DNA of 64,000 nt from Ampullaceana balthica (GCA_944989445.1 CALYLW010000041.1:1002001-1066000); one strand, 5' to 3'. Counted from the stretch's first letter, positions 35,421-49,779 are shown. Notes: generated by a model from the sequence alone, not told the origin. Translations and numbers: made by a program.

Positions 35421-36386
35421 AACTCTTTAAGATATTAGGGAGTTAGTTGATTCTTAGTTTTCTTTAAATTGTTTTTATAAATAACTTTTTTTTGTTATAT
35501 GTGAATGAATTCTTGAGTTTTGTTATGTATAGATTTGTAAATATTTTTGGGTAATGAGCTACAAAATGTAGATCCTCTGCTTTCATAATATAAAAAGTCT
35601 CATGAATATAATGAACTTTTCATTCAACACGTTCAAATATAACTCAATTCTTAACCTTTCCAAATCAATATATTCACTTGCTCTATTATGTTCTCTTTTT
35701 TTGTCTATGAAATCCTATGCCGAATCTTTATTTTTAAAATATTGATGACAAACATGTGATGTACTCTTGTAAATATAAGAAATCATCTCAATAGCTGAAA
35801 AATCTTAAAATACTGATGTAATCAAATAGAACCTAAAAACTTTTCTTTTTCAATAATTTTTAAATTAAGCATAATATTTTGTAATACAATTTTATGTTTT
35901 TGTTTAATGGTATATATTTTTAGTTACTAAAATACATTTGTTATTACATTAAACCATTCTTTGACCTTGTAAATCAACATATATATTTTTTTAAATCTCA
36001 CGTAAAAATTAATTCAATTGACATTTTTGTCATTTTACTCAGCCAAATTTTAATGATTCTCACATTTCCAACTATGTCAAACTTGTCTTATCCCAATTTT
36101 TTTTTCCAATGTATTCATTACCTCCATTTAAGTTTTTAGTTAACTATTAATACTGCAGCAAAGCTATGTGTAATAATGGAAGATGTAAAGCATTGTTTTA
36201 ATGTAGACATATTAGAGGAATAGCGTCACAGTGCATAAACTATTTAGTTAATAGCAGCTTTATTATTATATTTTAGGGATAAAACATCTTATTACCTTTA
36301 AGCAATGAAATTTCTGGTTTTGGTAGAATAACTTAAGATGCATATATTTTTTTAATGTAAACATTTATTTATAAAATTTCACATAT

Positions 36387-39300
36387 TTTAAAGGGGGAAT
36401 TTTCAATTGCTGCACTTAATGCTGTTGTTTTATTTCCCATTATCTGTTTCACAAGTAACTACCAGGCATGCTGCACATAACCAAGGTGAAAATGTAAAAA
36501 TTTACATTTTTGTAAGTTTGACAATTATATTTATCTTTCAAAATAATTACATTTTTTTTTAAATGGAAAATTATCATGTAAGTTTTTAACTTAATTACAA
36601 AAACCAGGGAGAAAGATCTTACAGGGAGTCAAGCCAATTGATCATACTGTCATCAAATTGCCTGGCTCATCTGGAGATGATTTATGTCAAGAACTGTTCA
36701 AGGGCTGCGCTATACATGTCCCTCTATAGCTATAAATTTTTTAAAGTACCTTATCCACATGCTGCAAAAAAAAAGGTAAAAAAGCAATTTTAATATTTCA
36801 AGATTATTATTGATATAAATTTCATATTTTTGCAACTGATGTTTGTCTTGTATAAAAGGTATTTCATTTTTTTGATAGATTATAATGTTTGGACAACGGC
36901 TACAAATATCAGTGAGGAAGATGTTACTAAAAGTCAAGCTAATAGACCAGACTTTCAAAAAAGTGACAGGCTTGTACAGAAGCTGAAATAAGAATAGAAG
37001 GAATTTTTAAAGGTAGCATGCCTCTACAGCAATTAAATTTACCTACTCCATGTGCTGCAAACAAGAAGGTAAAATTGTAATTTAACTGCATTAATTTTTT
37101 ACTATTAATTTCTAATTTATCATTAGTAAAAACACTAGTGTTTATCTTAAGTAAAATTAATTAGATTTTTTTCTTCAAAGGATGACTTTAATTTCAGAAC
37201 TTTGATTACATATGATCCCAGGGAGGAAGAAATTTCAAGAGCCAGGCACAAGAACAGCCTATTGCCACACCTTCATGCTTGTCCAACAACTGACTTATGT
37301 AAAAGAACCCAATGGAAATAACTTTATTTTAGGATGTCTCTCTACATGATCTGATTTCAGATTTTTGCCAAGTAATATGCTGAACACAGAAAAGAAACTT
37401 GCAATATTATGTTTTAAATTTCATTGTAATTTCTTCTCTGACATTTATTTTACAAAAGTAATTGCATTATCTCACAGATCATAATTACACTTATCCAAGT
37501 GAAGCATAATCACAGGTTCCAGGAAACAAAATGTTCCAGATATTTAAGCCACAAGACCAGCCTTTTATTACTATCAAAATGACATTTACCACACAAAATT
37601 ATCGGCTATCTCATCATAAATACAATTATCAAAATTGATACGAAATTAATATTTCAGGAATTTACATTGTTATAGAGATTCCCAGCAATAGACACGAGTC
37701 TAATCACTTTTCCAAGTTTACTAACTTTGTTGTTTTTTTAAATAGGGTTTTCCCAAAGTTTTTTCCAAGGGTAGCTTTGTATTGTTTTGACACATGATCA
37801 ACTCAAGACTACATGTGTTCCACATAAAATATAATGTATATTTTTCATAAAGTTGATTGGTGGGTTTTTTTTATTTGCTATTGCTCATCTATATCAGCCA
37901 TTAATAATTATTTGAAATATCACTAATTTTGTTTTTTCATCTGTAAATGTTTTTTTCAGGCTAGAAGATGCTTACAGAGGTTCTACGAATTTCTTGATTA
38001 GTTTTTCTTTTGAAGGGCTCTATTTTTTTCTAATTTACCCTCCCTCCTCCATCTGGATTTGTAGATGATTTATATATGTGTTTGTTTGTTTTTCCTGAAA
38101 TGTTTCTTCTGTGATTTGGTAATAGCAGTTTCCTCATGTTTCCTCATGTGAGTTTTGTGATTTTTTTACTTTGTTGCTATTCCTTGATGGTTCAGTTTTT
38201 TCTGGCTCTTGATTGTGATATTTGGTATTTTTGTTCAGTTTCTATTTGGGTTTTGCAGCGTTGAGGTTTTTTTTTCTACATTTTGGTTGCTATTGTTTGA
38301 TGGTTTAGTTTTTTTCTGGCTTTTGATTGTGTTAATTTGTTGATTTTGCTAAGTTGTTTTTAGAATGTTTGAGCTTTTAGTTTTGCTACACTTTTGTTTC
38401 TTGTATCTACTTGTTTTTAAATTTAATTTCTTTATGATTTGTGTAGATGCATTTCCATTGGATTGTGTCTTACTTGCGAGGTTTGTGAATAATGGTCATT
38501 TGCTATTTTGTAATATATTGATTAATGTATATTTGATTATCCTGTATAATATTGTAAACAGTCTTAGTTTAAAAAGTCATAATTTTACTGCATTAAAAGA
38601 TATCTAAAATTGTATTGTAAATCTGAAACTGACAGTTTCATTAATATTTTTAATGTGAGATAAAAGATGCAAGAGAAACCAGCAATAATTTTTGAAATGC
38701 TATTTTGGATTATGCAAATAACTGTCCTACTTTTCAAGTATGTCCAACTTGTCTGATTGAAATATTGTAATATGCTCATACCTTATAAGCAAAATGCAAT
38801 TTTGAGAACAGAGTGTTGATCTGATGTAAATATGGTTTAAAAACACTGCCCCAGCTAAGAACTCTCTAAAATAATAAGTAGTTAAATAAATCCTTTGAAG
38901 TATTTTTTTACATGAAAATAAATTGTTGAAATATTTGAATGCAATATTACATTTGGCTATGTAAATATTTTTTGCACAAAAGTTATGATATTGTTCTGGT
39001 GCTCAACTTTAACTACTTTATTATAAATATAAATTAATCTTATGTAAATATTGAATGGATTTGACATGCAACCTAAGCTAAAGAATTCTGCACTCTTCTT
39101 CTTTCCAACTATACACAACTGCTGTTTCAAATTTGAATTTTTTAAAAAATCATAGTTTTCAAAAGAAATGCGATGTCAAATCTTTTTTTTTAAATTAATA
39201 TTTTTAAATATCATTATGGATACTGATAATTGCCTATAAACACTCAATAGTTCACAAATCTTAAATTTAAATGTATTTTTTATTTTATTTATTCAATAAC

Positions 39301-39810
39301 AGTTGGTTGGAAAATTTATATGTATATCTTATATAATGTTATAAAAAGTGTTACATTATAAGGTTACTTGATGTTACTTTAAATCTGAATTTGATAAGAT
39401 TTTTAAAAATTCAGATTAACCATTGATTATTTGTAAATGCTATGTTTGATAATGCAAATAGCTCTCCTTATTTTTGTTATGTTGAACTTGCGTTACAAAA
39501 TTTCTGTTTTGGTTTTTTTTGTTTTTTTTTAATGAATTTGTAATTTAAATGTAAAATTTCAGTCAACTCTTAATAGTGCAACAAAGCTATATGTTATAGT
39601 GGCAGATGTAAAGTATTGTCTCATGTTGACATATTAGAGGAATACTGTCACAGCTCATAAAGTATTTAATAACTAGCAATTAAATTATTATTCTATAGGG
39701 ATGTAAAATTTATTAACTTTAAGTTATGATTTAATTTTTCTGATTCATAAGAATAACTTAAAATGTACATTTGATATTATGTAAATATTTATTTTTAAAA
39801 TGTCACATTA
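36387..39810 (+). repeat. Array unit 5 (young)
   Basis: The unit begins at TTTAAAG. Modules: 36394-36486 (CCAAG|GTGAAA), about 36,608-36,774 (AAG|GTAAAA), about 36,913-37,068 (AAG|GTAAAA), about 37,221-37,394 (donor lost: GAAAAGAAACTT), about 37,516 onward (GTTCCAGGAAACAAAATG), and landmark module 37960 (acceptor ATGTTTTTTTCAG). The T-rich block carries two tandem copies of GGTT(C/T)AGTTTTTTTCTGGCTT. Three AT-rich sub-repeats follow. It is very similar to units 6 and 7. Confidence 0.8.
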
Positions 39811-42800
39811 TTTAAAGGGCGAATGTTCAAGTGCTGCTCATTATGCTATTATATTTCTATATATCTCTTTGTTTCACAAGTACATACCAGACATGCTGCA
39901 CATAAACAAGGTAAAAGTGCAAGTAGTCTTTAATTATATATTAAAATTTTGATTTTTACATATTTTGTAAAAAAAATTCAATTATATTGACTCTCTAAAG
40001 GAAATTTCATATTTGTCATTGATCAATATTTTATAAATTTTGGACCTTTAAAACCATTACCAGGGACAGAGATATTACAGTGAGTTGAGCCAATTAATCA
40101 GACTGTCATCAAATTGCCTGGCTCGTCTGGAGATGCTCTATGTCAAGAACTGTTCAAGGGCTGCGCTATACATGTCCCTCTATAGCTATAAATTTTTTTA
40201 AGTACCTTATCCACATGCTGCAAAAAAAGAAGGTAAAAAAGCAATTTTAATAATTCAAGATTATTATTGACATAAACTTCATATTTTTGCAACTGATGTT
40301 TGTCTTGTATAAAAGGAATTTAATTTTTTCATAGATAAAACTCTTATAATGTTTGGACAACGGCTACAAATATCAGTGAGGAAGATGTTACTAAAAGTCA
40401 AGCCAATAGTTCAGACTTTCAAACAAAGTGACAGGCCTGTCCAGAAGCTGAAATAAGAATAGAAGGAATTTTTAAGGGTAGCATGCCTCTACAGCAATTA
40501 ATTTTACCTACTTCATGTGCTGCTAACAAGAAGGTAAAATTGCAATTTAACAGCATTAATTTTTTACTATTAATTTCTAATTTATCATTAGTAAAAACAC
40601 TAGTGTTTATCTTAAGTAAAAGTAATTAGATTTTTTTTCTTCCAAGGATGACTTTAATTTCAGAACTTTGATTACATATGATCCCAAGGAGGAAGAAATT
40701 TCAAGAGCCAGGCACAAGAACAGCCTATTGCCACACCTTCATTCTTGTCCAACAGCTGACCTATGTAAAAGAACCCAATGGAAATAACTTTATTTTAGGA
40801 TGTCTCTCTACATGATCTGATTTCAGATTTTCACCAAGTTACATGCTGAACACAGAAAAGAAACTTGCAATATTAATTTTTTAAAATTTTCATTGTAATT
40901 TCTTCTCTGACATTTATCTTACAACAGTAATTGAATTATCTCACAGATCATAATTACACTTATCCAAGTGAAGTATAATTACAGGTTCCAGGAAAAGAAT
41001 GTTCCAGATATTTAAGCCACAAGACCAGCCTTTTATTACTATCAAAATGACATTTACCACACAAAATTACCGGCTAACTCATCATAAATACATTTATCAA
41101 AATTGATAAGAAATTAATCTTTCAGGAATGTACATTGTTATAGAGATTCCCAGCAATTGACAAGAGTCTAATCACTTTTCCAAGTTTACTAACTTTTGTT
41201 TTTTTAAATAGGATTTTCCCAAAGTTTTTTCCAAGGGTAGCTTTGTATTGTTTTGACACATGATGACCGACACAAGACTACATGTGTTGCACTTATAAGA
41301 TGATGTATAATTTTCTTAAAGTAGATTTGGTGGGTTTTTTATTTGTTCAGCTATATAAGCCTTTGCAATTATTTGAAATATAACTAATTTTGTTTTTTCA
41401 TCTGTAAATATTTTTTTCAGGCTAGAAGATGCTTACAGAGGTTCTACGAATTTCTTGATTAGTTTTTCTTTTGAAGGGCCTAGTTTTTTCTAATTTACTC
41501 TCCCTCCTCCACGTGGATTTGTAGATGCTTTATAAATTTGTTTGTTTTTTTCTGAAATGTTTCTTCTGTGATTTGGTAATAGCAGTTTCCTCATGTCAGT
41601 TTTGTAATTTTTTTTACTTTGTTGCTATTCCTTGATGGTTCAGTTTTTTCTGGCTTTTGATTGTGATATTTGGTATTTTTGTTCAGTTTCTATTTGGGTT
41701 TTGGAGCTTTGAGTTTTTTTTTCTACATTTTGATTGCTATTGTTTGATGGTTCAGTTGTTTTTTCTGGCTTTTGCTTGAGTTAATTTGGTGTTTTCGCTC
41801 AGTTGTTTTTAGGATGTTTGAGCTTTGAGTTGTGCTACACTTTTGTTTCTTGTATCAACTTGTTTTTAAAGTTTAATGGCTTTATGATTTTTGTAGTTGC
41901 ATTTTCATTGGATTGTGTCTTACTTGCGAGGTTTGTGAATAATGGTCATTCGTTATTTTATTTTACAGATATTTTGATTATTGTATATTTGATTATCCTG
42001 TATAATATTGTAAACAGTTTTAGTTTAAAAAGGCACATTTTTTACTGCATTAAAGATGACTAAAATTTTATTGTAAATCTGAGACTGACACTTTCATTAA
42101 TATTTTTAATGTGAGATAAAAGATGCAAGAGAACCCTGCAATAATTTTTGAAATGCTATTTTGGATTATGCAAATAACTGTCCTACTTTTCAAGTATGTC
42201 CAACTTGTCTGATTGAAATATTGTAATATGCTCATACCTTATAAGCAAAATGCAAATTTGAGAACAGAGTGTTCATCTGATGTAAATATGCTTAAAAGCA
42301 CTGTCACAGCAAAGAACTCTCTAAAATAATAGGTAGTTGAATAAATGCTTTGAAGTATTTTTTACATGAAAATAAATTGTTGAAATATTTAAATGGTATA
42401 TAACATAGGGTTATGTAAATATTTTTTGCTTTGGTTCTGGTGCTCAACGTTAACTACTTTATTATAAATATAAATTAATCTTATGTAAATAATGAATGGA
42501 TTTGACATGCAACTTAAGCTAAAGAATTCTTCACTTTTCCTCTTTCCAACTATATGCAAATGCTGTTTTAAATTTGATTTTTTTTTAAAATCTTTTATTT
42601 TTCAAAAGAAATGCGATGTCAAATCTTTTTCTTTTTTAATTAATATTTTTAACTATCATTATGTATTGTACTGATAATTGCCTATAAACACTCAATATTT
42701 CACAAATCTTAAATACAAATGTAATTTTTATTTTATTTATTTAATAATTGTTAAAAAATAGTTAGTTAGAAATTTAAAATGTATATCTTACATTATATTG

Positions 42801-43296
42801 TAAAAAGTGTTAGTTTACTAAACACATTTATTTTTTAATTATGAGGTTACTTGATGTTACTTTAAGTCTGCATTTGACAATACGATTTTTTAAAATTCAG
42901 ATTAACCGATTATTTTGTAAATGCTATGTTTGATAATGCAAATAGCTCTCCTTATTTTCGTTATGTTGAAATTGCGTAATTACATTTGTTTTTTTGGTTT
43001 TTTTTTAAATTTTTTAATGAATTTGTAATTTAAATGTAAAATTTCAGTCAACTCTTAATAGTACAACAAAGCTATATGTTATAGTGGCAGATGTAAAGTA
43101 TTGTCTCATGTTGACATATTAGAGGAATACTGTCACAGCTCATAAAGTATTTAATAACTAGCAATTAAATTATTATTCTATAGGGATGTAAAATTTATTA
43201 ACTTTAAGTTATGATTTAATTTTTCTGATTCATAAGAATAACTTAAAATGTACATTTGATATTATGTAAATATTTATTTTTAAAATGTCACATTAT
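39811..43296 (+). repeat. Array unit 6 (young, clearest copy)
   Basis: Exon-like modules with acceptor and donor: 39818-39910 (AACAAG|GTAAAA), 40064-40232 (CATTACCAG| to AAG|GTAAAA), 40377-40533 (AATATCAG| to AAG|GTAAAA), 40689-40860 (donor mutated), 40985 onward with inner acceptors TTTCAG at 41,125 and AAATAG at 41,211, and 41421 (ATTTTTTTCAG|GCTAGAAGATGC). The modules are cousins of one another: GAAGATGTTAC, CAAGCCAAT, TCAAGGGCTG, CCTCTACAGC, CATGCTGC. A T-rich block (41,480-41,990) and three AT-rich sub-repeats complete the 3,486-base period. Confidence 0.85.
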
Positions 43297-46200
43297 TTAA
43301 AGGGCGAATGTTCAAGTGCTGCTCATTATGCTATTATATTTCTATATATCTCTTTGTTTCACAAGTACATACCAGACATGCTGCACATAAACAAGGTAAA
43401 AGTGCAAGTAGTCTTTAATTATATATTAAAATTTTGATTTTTACATATTTTGTAAAAAAAATTCAATTATATTTGACTCTCTAAAGGAAATTTCATATTT
43501 GTCATTGATCAATATTTTATAAATTTTGGACCTTTAAAACCATTACCAGGGACAGAGATATTACAGTGAGTTGAGCCAATTTATCAGACTGTCATCAAAT
43601 TGCCTGGCTCGTCTGGAGATGCTTTATGTCAAGAACTGTTCAAGGGCTGCGCTATACATGTCCCTCTATAGCTATAAATTTTTTTAAGTACCTTATCCAC
43701 ATGCTGCAAAAAAAGAAGGTAAAAAAGCAATTTTAATATTTCAAGATTATTGATATAAATTTCATATTTTTGCAACTGATGTTTGTCTTGTATAAAAGGA
43801 ATTTAATTTTTTTCATAGATAAAACTCTTATAATGTTTGGACAACGGCTACAAATATCAGTGAGGAAGTTGTTACTAAAAGTCAAGACAATAGATCAGAC
43901 TTTCAAACAAAGTGACAGGCCTGTCCAGAAGCTGAAATAAGAATAGAAGGAATTTTTAAGGGTAGCATGCCTCTACAGCAATTAATTTTACCTACTCCAT
44001 GTGCTGCTAACAAGAAGGTAAAATTGCAATTTAACAGCATTAATTTTTTACTATTAATTTCTAAATTATCATTAGTAAAAACACTAGTGTTTATCTTAAG
44101 TAAAAGTAATTAGATTTTTTTCTTCGAAGGATGACTTTAATTTCAGAACTTTGATTACATATGATCCCAAGGAGGAAGAAATTTCAAGAGCCATGCACAA
44201 GAACAGCCTATTGCCACACCTTCATTCTTGTCCAACAGCTGACCTATGTAAAAGAACCCAATGGAAATAACTTTATTTTAGGATGTCTCTCTACATGATC
44301 TGATTTCAGATTTTCACCAAGTTATATGCTGAACATAGAAAAGAAACTTGCAATATTATTTTTTAAAATTTTCATTGTAATTTCTTCTCTGACATTTATC
44401 TTACAAAAATAATTGAATTATCTCACAGATCATAATTACACTTATCCAAGTGGAGTATAATTACAGGTTCCAGGAAAAGAATGTTCCCGATATTTAAGCC
44501 ACAAGACCAGCCTTTTATTACTATCAATATGACATTTACCACACAAAATGATCGGCTAACTCATCATAAATACAATTATCAAAATTAATACGAAATTAAT
44601 CTTTCAGGAATTTACATTGTTATGGAGATTCCCAGCAATAGACGAGAGTCTAATCACTTTTCCAAGTTTACTAACTTTTGTTTTTTTAAATAGGGTTTTC
44701 CCAAAGTTTTTTCCAAGGGTAGCTTTGTATTGTTTTGACACATGATGACCGAACCACAAGACTAAGTGTGTTGCACTTAAAAGATGATGTATAATTTTCT
44801 TAAAGTAAGATTTGGTGGGTTTTTTATTTGCTATTGTTCAGCTATATAAGCCATTGCAATTATTTGAAATATCACTAATTTTGTTTTTTCATCTGTAAAT
44901 ATTTTTTTCAGGCTAGAAGATGCTTACAGAGGTTCTACGAATTTCTTGATTAGTTTTTCTTTTGAAGGGCTCTAGTTTTTTCTAATTTACTCTCCCTCCT
45001 CCACGTGGATTTGTAGATGCTTTATAAATTTGTTTTTTTTTCTGAAATGTTTCTTCTGTGATTTGGTAATAGCAGTTTCCTCATGTTTCCTCATGTCAGT
45101 TTTGTAATTTTTTTTACTTTGTTGCTATTCCTTGATTGTTCAGTTTTTTCTGGCTTTTGATTGTGATATTTGGTATTTTGTTCAGTTTCTATTTGGGTTT
45201 TGGAGCTTTGAGTTTTTTTTTCTACATTTTGATTGCTATTGTTTGACGGTTCAGTTTTTTTTTCTTCTGGCTTTTGCTTGAGTTAATTTGGTGTTTTCAC
45301 TCAGTTGTTTTTAGGATGTTTGAGCTTTGAGTTGTGCTACACTTTTGTTTCTTGTATCAACTTGTTTTTAAAGTTTAATGGCTTTATTATTTTTGTAGTT
45401 GCATTTTCATTGGATTGTGTCTTACTTGCGAGGTTTGTGAATAATGGTTATTCGTTATTTTGTTATACAGATATTTTGATTATTGTATATTTGATTATCC
45501 TGTATAATATTGTAAACAGCTTTAGTTTAAAAAGGCACATTTTTACTGCATTAAAAGATGACTACAATTTTATTGTAAATTTGAGACTGAGAGTTTCATT
45601 AATATGTGAGATAAAAGATGCAAGAGAACCCTGCAATAATTTTTGAAATGCTATGTTGGATTATGCAAATAACTGTCCTACTTTTCAAGTATGTCCAACT
45701 TGTCTGATTGAAATATTGTAATATGCTCATACCTTATAAGCAAAATGCAAATTTGAGAACAGAGTGTTGATCTGAAGTAAATATGCTTAAAAGCACTGTC
45801 ACAGCAAAGAACTCTCTAAAATAATAGGTACTTGAATAAATCCTTTGAAGTATTTTTTACATGAAAATAAATTGTTGAAATATTTAAATGGTATATAACA
45901 TAGGGTTATGTAAATATTTTTTGCTTTGGTTCTGGTGCTCAACGTTAACTACTTTATTATTAATATAAATTAATCTTATGTAAATAATGAATAGATTTGA
46001 CATGCAACTTAAGCTAAAGAATTCTCCACTCTTCCTCTTTCCAACTATATGCAACTGCTGTTTTAAATTTGATTTTTTTTTAAATCTTTTATTTTTCAAA
46101 AGAAATGCTATGTCAAATCTTTTTCTTTTTTAATTAATATTTTTAACTATCATTATGTATTGTACTGATAATTGCCTATCAACACTCAATATTTCACAAA

Positions 46201-46776
46201 TCTTAAATACAACTGTAATTTTTATTTTATTTATTCAATAATTGTTAAAAAATAGTTAGTTAGACATTTAAGATGTATATCTTACATTATATTGTAAAAA
46301 GTGTTAGTTTACTAAACACAACATTTATTTTTTAATTATGAGGTTACTTGATGTTACTTTAAGTCTGCATTTGACAATACGATTTTTTAAAATTCAGATT
46401 AACCGATTATTTTGTAAATGCTATGTTTGATAATGCAAATAGCTCTCCTTATTTTTGTTATGTTGAACTTGCGTTATTACATTTTAATAATTTTTTTTAA
46501 TGAATTTGTGATCTAATTGTAAAATTTCAGTCAACTCTTAATAGTGCAACAAAGCTATATGTTATAGTTGCAGATGTAAGTATTGTCTCATGTTGACATT
46601 TTATAGGAATACTGCCACAGCTCATAAAGTATTTAATAACTAGCAATTAAATTATTATTCTATGGGGATATAAAATTTATTACCTTTAAGTTATAAATTA
46701 ATTATTCTGTTTCATAAGAATAACTTAAGATTTACAGTTTATGTTATGTAAATTTTTATTTTTAAAATGTCACATA
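43297..46776 (+). repeat. Array unit 7 (young)
   Basis: Period 3,480 bases. Donors follow at about 43,396, 43,718 and 44,018, with the landmark module at 44912. By eye the stretch 43,012-43,735 differs from 39,528-40,250 at only a few positions, so the two units separated recently or exchange sequence. The hydrophobic 113-aa frame at 45305-45646 is the T-rich block and has a shorter, altered counterpart at 41803-42063. Confidence 0.85.
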
Positions 46777-48382
46777 TTTAAAGGGTGAATGTTCAAAGGC
46801 TGCACTTTATGCTATTATATTTCTATATACATTGTATCTCTTTGTTTCACAAGTACATACCAGACATGCTGCACATAAACAAGGTAAAGTGCAAATAGTC
46901 TTCTATTATATATGTAAATTTTGATTTTTACATATTTTGTAAAAAAAAATTCAATTAAATTTGACTCTCTAAAGGAAATTTCATATTTTTCCATTGTTCA
47001 ATATTTTATAAATTTTGGACCTTTAAAAAAATTACCAGGGACAGAGAAATTACTTTGAGTTGAGCCAATTAATCAGACTGTCATCAAATTGCCTGGCTCG
47101 TCTGGAGATGCTTTATGTCAAGAACTGTTCAAGGGCTGCGCTATACATGTCCCTCTATAGCTATAAATTTTAAAAAGTACCTTATCCACTTGCTGCAAAA
47201 CAAGAAGGTAAATAAGCAATTTTAATATTTCAAGATTATTATTGACATAAACTTCATATTTTTGCAACTGATGTGTGTCTTGTTTAAAAGGAATTTAATT
47301 TTTTCATTAGATAAAACTCTTATAATGTTTGGACAACGGCTACAAATATCAGTGAGGAAGTTGTTACTAAAAGTCAAGCCAAAAGATCAGACTTTCAAAC
47401 AAAGTGACAGGCCTGTCCAGAAGCTGAAATAAGAATAGAAGGAATTTTTAAGGGCTGCAGGCCTCTACAGCTATTCATTTTACCTACTCCATGTGCTGCA
47501 AACAAGAAGGTAAAATTGCAATTTATCAGTATTAATTTTTTACAATTAATTTCTAATTTATCATAAGTAAAAAACATTAGTGTTTATCTTAAGTAAAAGT
47601 AATTAGATTTTTTTCTTCAAAGGATGACTTTAATTTCAGAACTTTGATTACATATGATCCCAGGGAGGAAGAAATTTCCAGAGCCAGCCACAAGAACAGC
47701 CTATTGCCACACCTCCATGCTCCTACAACCAACAGCTGACCTATGTAAAAGAATCCAATGGATATAACTTTATTATTTTAGGATATCTCTCTACATGATT
47801 TGATTTCAGATTTTCCCAAACACACATATTGAACATAGACAGGTAAACTTGCAATATTATCAATTAAAGTTTTTTTTGTTTCTTTTTATTTCATCTCCCA
47901 TGTACATTGTTCTAGAGAAACGATTTTTTACCATATTTATATGGCTTGTCATCTTTATCATCCTTTACTTAAAAAATTGCTATAAAATTTTAATTTAAGA
48001 AATATTCATATAAATAGTACTCTAATTCTAATCTTTTGTTTATTGTAAAAACTGATAACGATATCATTTTAATTGATGCAAACAACTCTCCTCTCTTTTC
48101 CTCTCCAAATATATCAAATATATTCAACATGCAGTATTACATTTTATCACATTTTTTTATTGCCTTTTTGTATTGATAAACATTGTGAATTGTACAATGT
48201 ACACACTATAAACAATCTTAGGTCACAAATCTTTCAATAAAATGTTTAAAAATAATGTTATTGATGAAAATATTTAGTTTTTACATCTATATCTAAACCT
48301 ATATACTTTATGAATTCACAAATATTATGTATTTTACTGATGTAATCATACAATCTGTAATAGTACAACTGTGAATCAACAC
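46777..48382 (+). repeat. Array unit 8 (partial)
   Basis: Begins with the same TTTAAAG module and contains modules with donors near 46,884, 47,207, 47,508 and 47,842 (CAG|GTAAAC; this copy keeps the donor that units 5-7 lost). After 47,880 it passes directly into AT-rich sub-repeat sequence without the landmark module and T-rich block, so about 1.5 kb of the unit is absent. The gypsy LTR starts at 48,383. Confidence 0.75.
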
Positions 48383-48541
48383 TGCAAATCAAGACACCAG
48401 TCAGCGGTCTGTAACAACTATTCCAATTGCATTTGCTATATAGCCACATCGAGTTCACATCTCTAGACTAGCAAGCAGTCTCCAAACTCAAGTCAAGTCA
48501 CATTCTCAAATAATTTTATCACAACAAACACGTCTCTTACA
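48383..48541 (-). repeat. Ty3/gypsy element, 3' LTR
   Basis: The segment pairs with 53,864-54,022: both hold CAACAAACACGTCTCTTACA at the high-coordinate end and AATCAAGACAC at the other. On the minus strand the LTR begins TGTAAGAGACGTG and ends TTTGCA, following the TG...CA rule. The two LTRs are visibly diverged, so the insertion is old. Confidence 0.75.
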
Positions 48542-48699
48542 TATACCTTCTATATAAAAACAAATCAATGAAATATTGTCACTAAGCAACAATGCAAGTT
48601 AAACATCACTATATAGCTTCATGTGTATTTATCTGATTATCGTGCTGGTGGCTTCAACTGCCTCCTGTATCTACTTATTCTTTTAGTTGTTGACCCCTT

Positions 48700-49720
48700 C
48701 GTTTGATGAGTTGCGACGCTTGGTAATGAAACATTTGAACCGGTGTTGGGAGCAGGTTTATCCGACTCAAAAACGCCAAGAACATCTCTCCTCCCACTAA
48801 ATGACTATCTCAACATGTTTTTGTTTCAACAGTATGTCACATCATCGTTCGTCTTAATGATGTATGACCTTGATTTAGGGGCTGCTTGTACAACTACTGC
48901 TGACTTCTACTAGCCTCTAGGTTCTTTCTGCATGTGCACTTTGCTTCCAGTACTTCAAGTCTGAAAGTGTGCACGTCCTGTGATATGTTGCAATACTTCC
49001 TCTGTTTGGTTTATCTCCTGACCCGAATCTTCTTTGTTTATTTTGGTTCAGGAATGTTAGGCTTCAGATAAGCGTCCGCAGAAAGGTTTGACCTGAGTCG
49101 TCTTCTGAAAAGCAGCTCCACGGTCTGTACATGGGACGTATCTTAGCTGCAGCAGGGTTATATATAGCTAGATTTAGCTGCTTTAAAGGTATCATTATTG
49201 TTTGTAGTGCCCTTTCAGCCATGGCATTGGACTTTGGATATGGTGGAATTGACTAATCTCAAATGATTTGAAATTTTTGAATTAAATATTGAGAGTGAAA
49301 CTGTGGCCCAATGTCACTACTCTCACAACTTATTACATGTACTTTTGTGGGATCCCATGCCCTAGCAAATTGTAACTTCCTGTGGAGGATAAGATCCGAT
49401 GTTTTGAGAGATGGAATGAGAATGATAAAAAAATATGTTGTATTAATATCTACTAGAAGTAAATAATTTTTCCATCAAAATAAGTCAGCTACGATTTTTT
49501 TCCCAAGGAATCGTTGGAATGTGATGATCTATTATGGGTTCCTTTAGCTGGGACTTCAGATACCCAATGCATATTGCACAGCTGGACACCACATTTTCTA
49601 TCTGTAACTGTGAGCACATTTCCTGTCAAGCGTTACATCCCTTGCTGTAGCCTAACATTTATCTGGACCTAAATGTCCTTTAAGTCTCTTAAGCATTTTC
49701 TCTATGCTGTATTTTTGGAA
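48700..49720 (-). pseudogene. Ty3/gypsy integrase region, decayed
   Basis: Minus-strand frames, broken by stops, show integrase-like blocks. The clearest is LLFRRRLRSNLSADAYLKP (about 49,055-49,115), matching the conserved 'LL..RRLR..LP....L.P' segment after the catalytic core. A DVTLDRKCAHSYR-like zinc-binding region lies near 49,600. In between, catalytic blocks such as the H-G-x-P motif are not intact. Confidence 0.65.
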
Positions 49721-49779
49721 CTCTGTTTCACTCTCCTTTAAAAAGTAACCCATGAATTTTATTTTATTCCTCTTTGCAT

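Larger units (their letters stand above)
32230..36386 (+). repeat. Array unit 4, with LINE tail and hAT MITE insertions
   Basis: Modules: 32237-32334 (donor ATG|GTAAAA, duplicated), about 32,489-32,651 (donor GAG|GTAGAA), about 32,805-32,948 (AAG|GTAAAT), about 33,041-33,207 (AAG|GTAAAC), 33,328 onward (GTTTCAGGAAACAGAATG) and the landmark module at 33752 (acceptor TCTTTTTCCAG). Period to unit 5 is 4,157 bases, inflated by the 222-bp LINE tail and the ~200-bp MITE. The GTCAAGCAATGGACCAGAC and CCTCTTCAGCTAC phrases are well preserved. Confidence 0.75.

Noticed and set aside
41803..42063. Hydrophobic 86-113 aa frames repeated in the T-rich blocks (also 45305-45646, 34101-34457, 38365-38607)
   Set aside because: They start alike in two young units, but the frame is altered or broken in the others. 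The composition simply reflects T-rich DNA (Phe/Leu/Cys/Val), so there is no sign of selection on protein.
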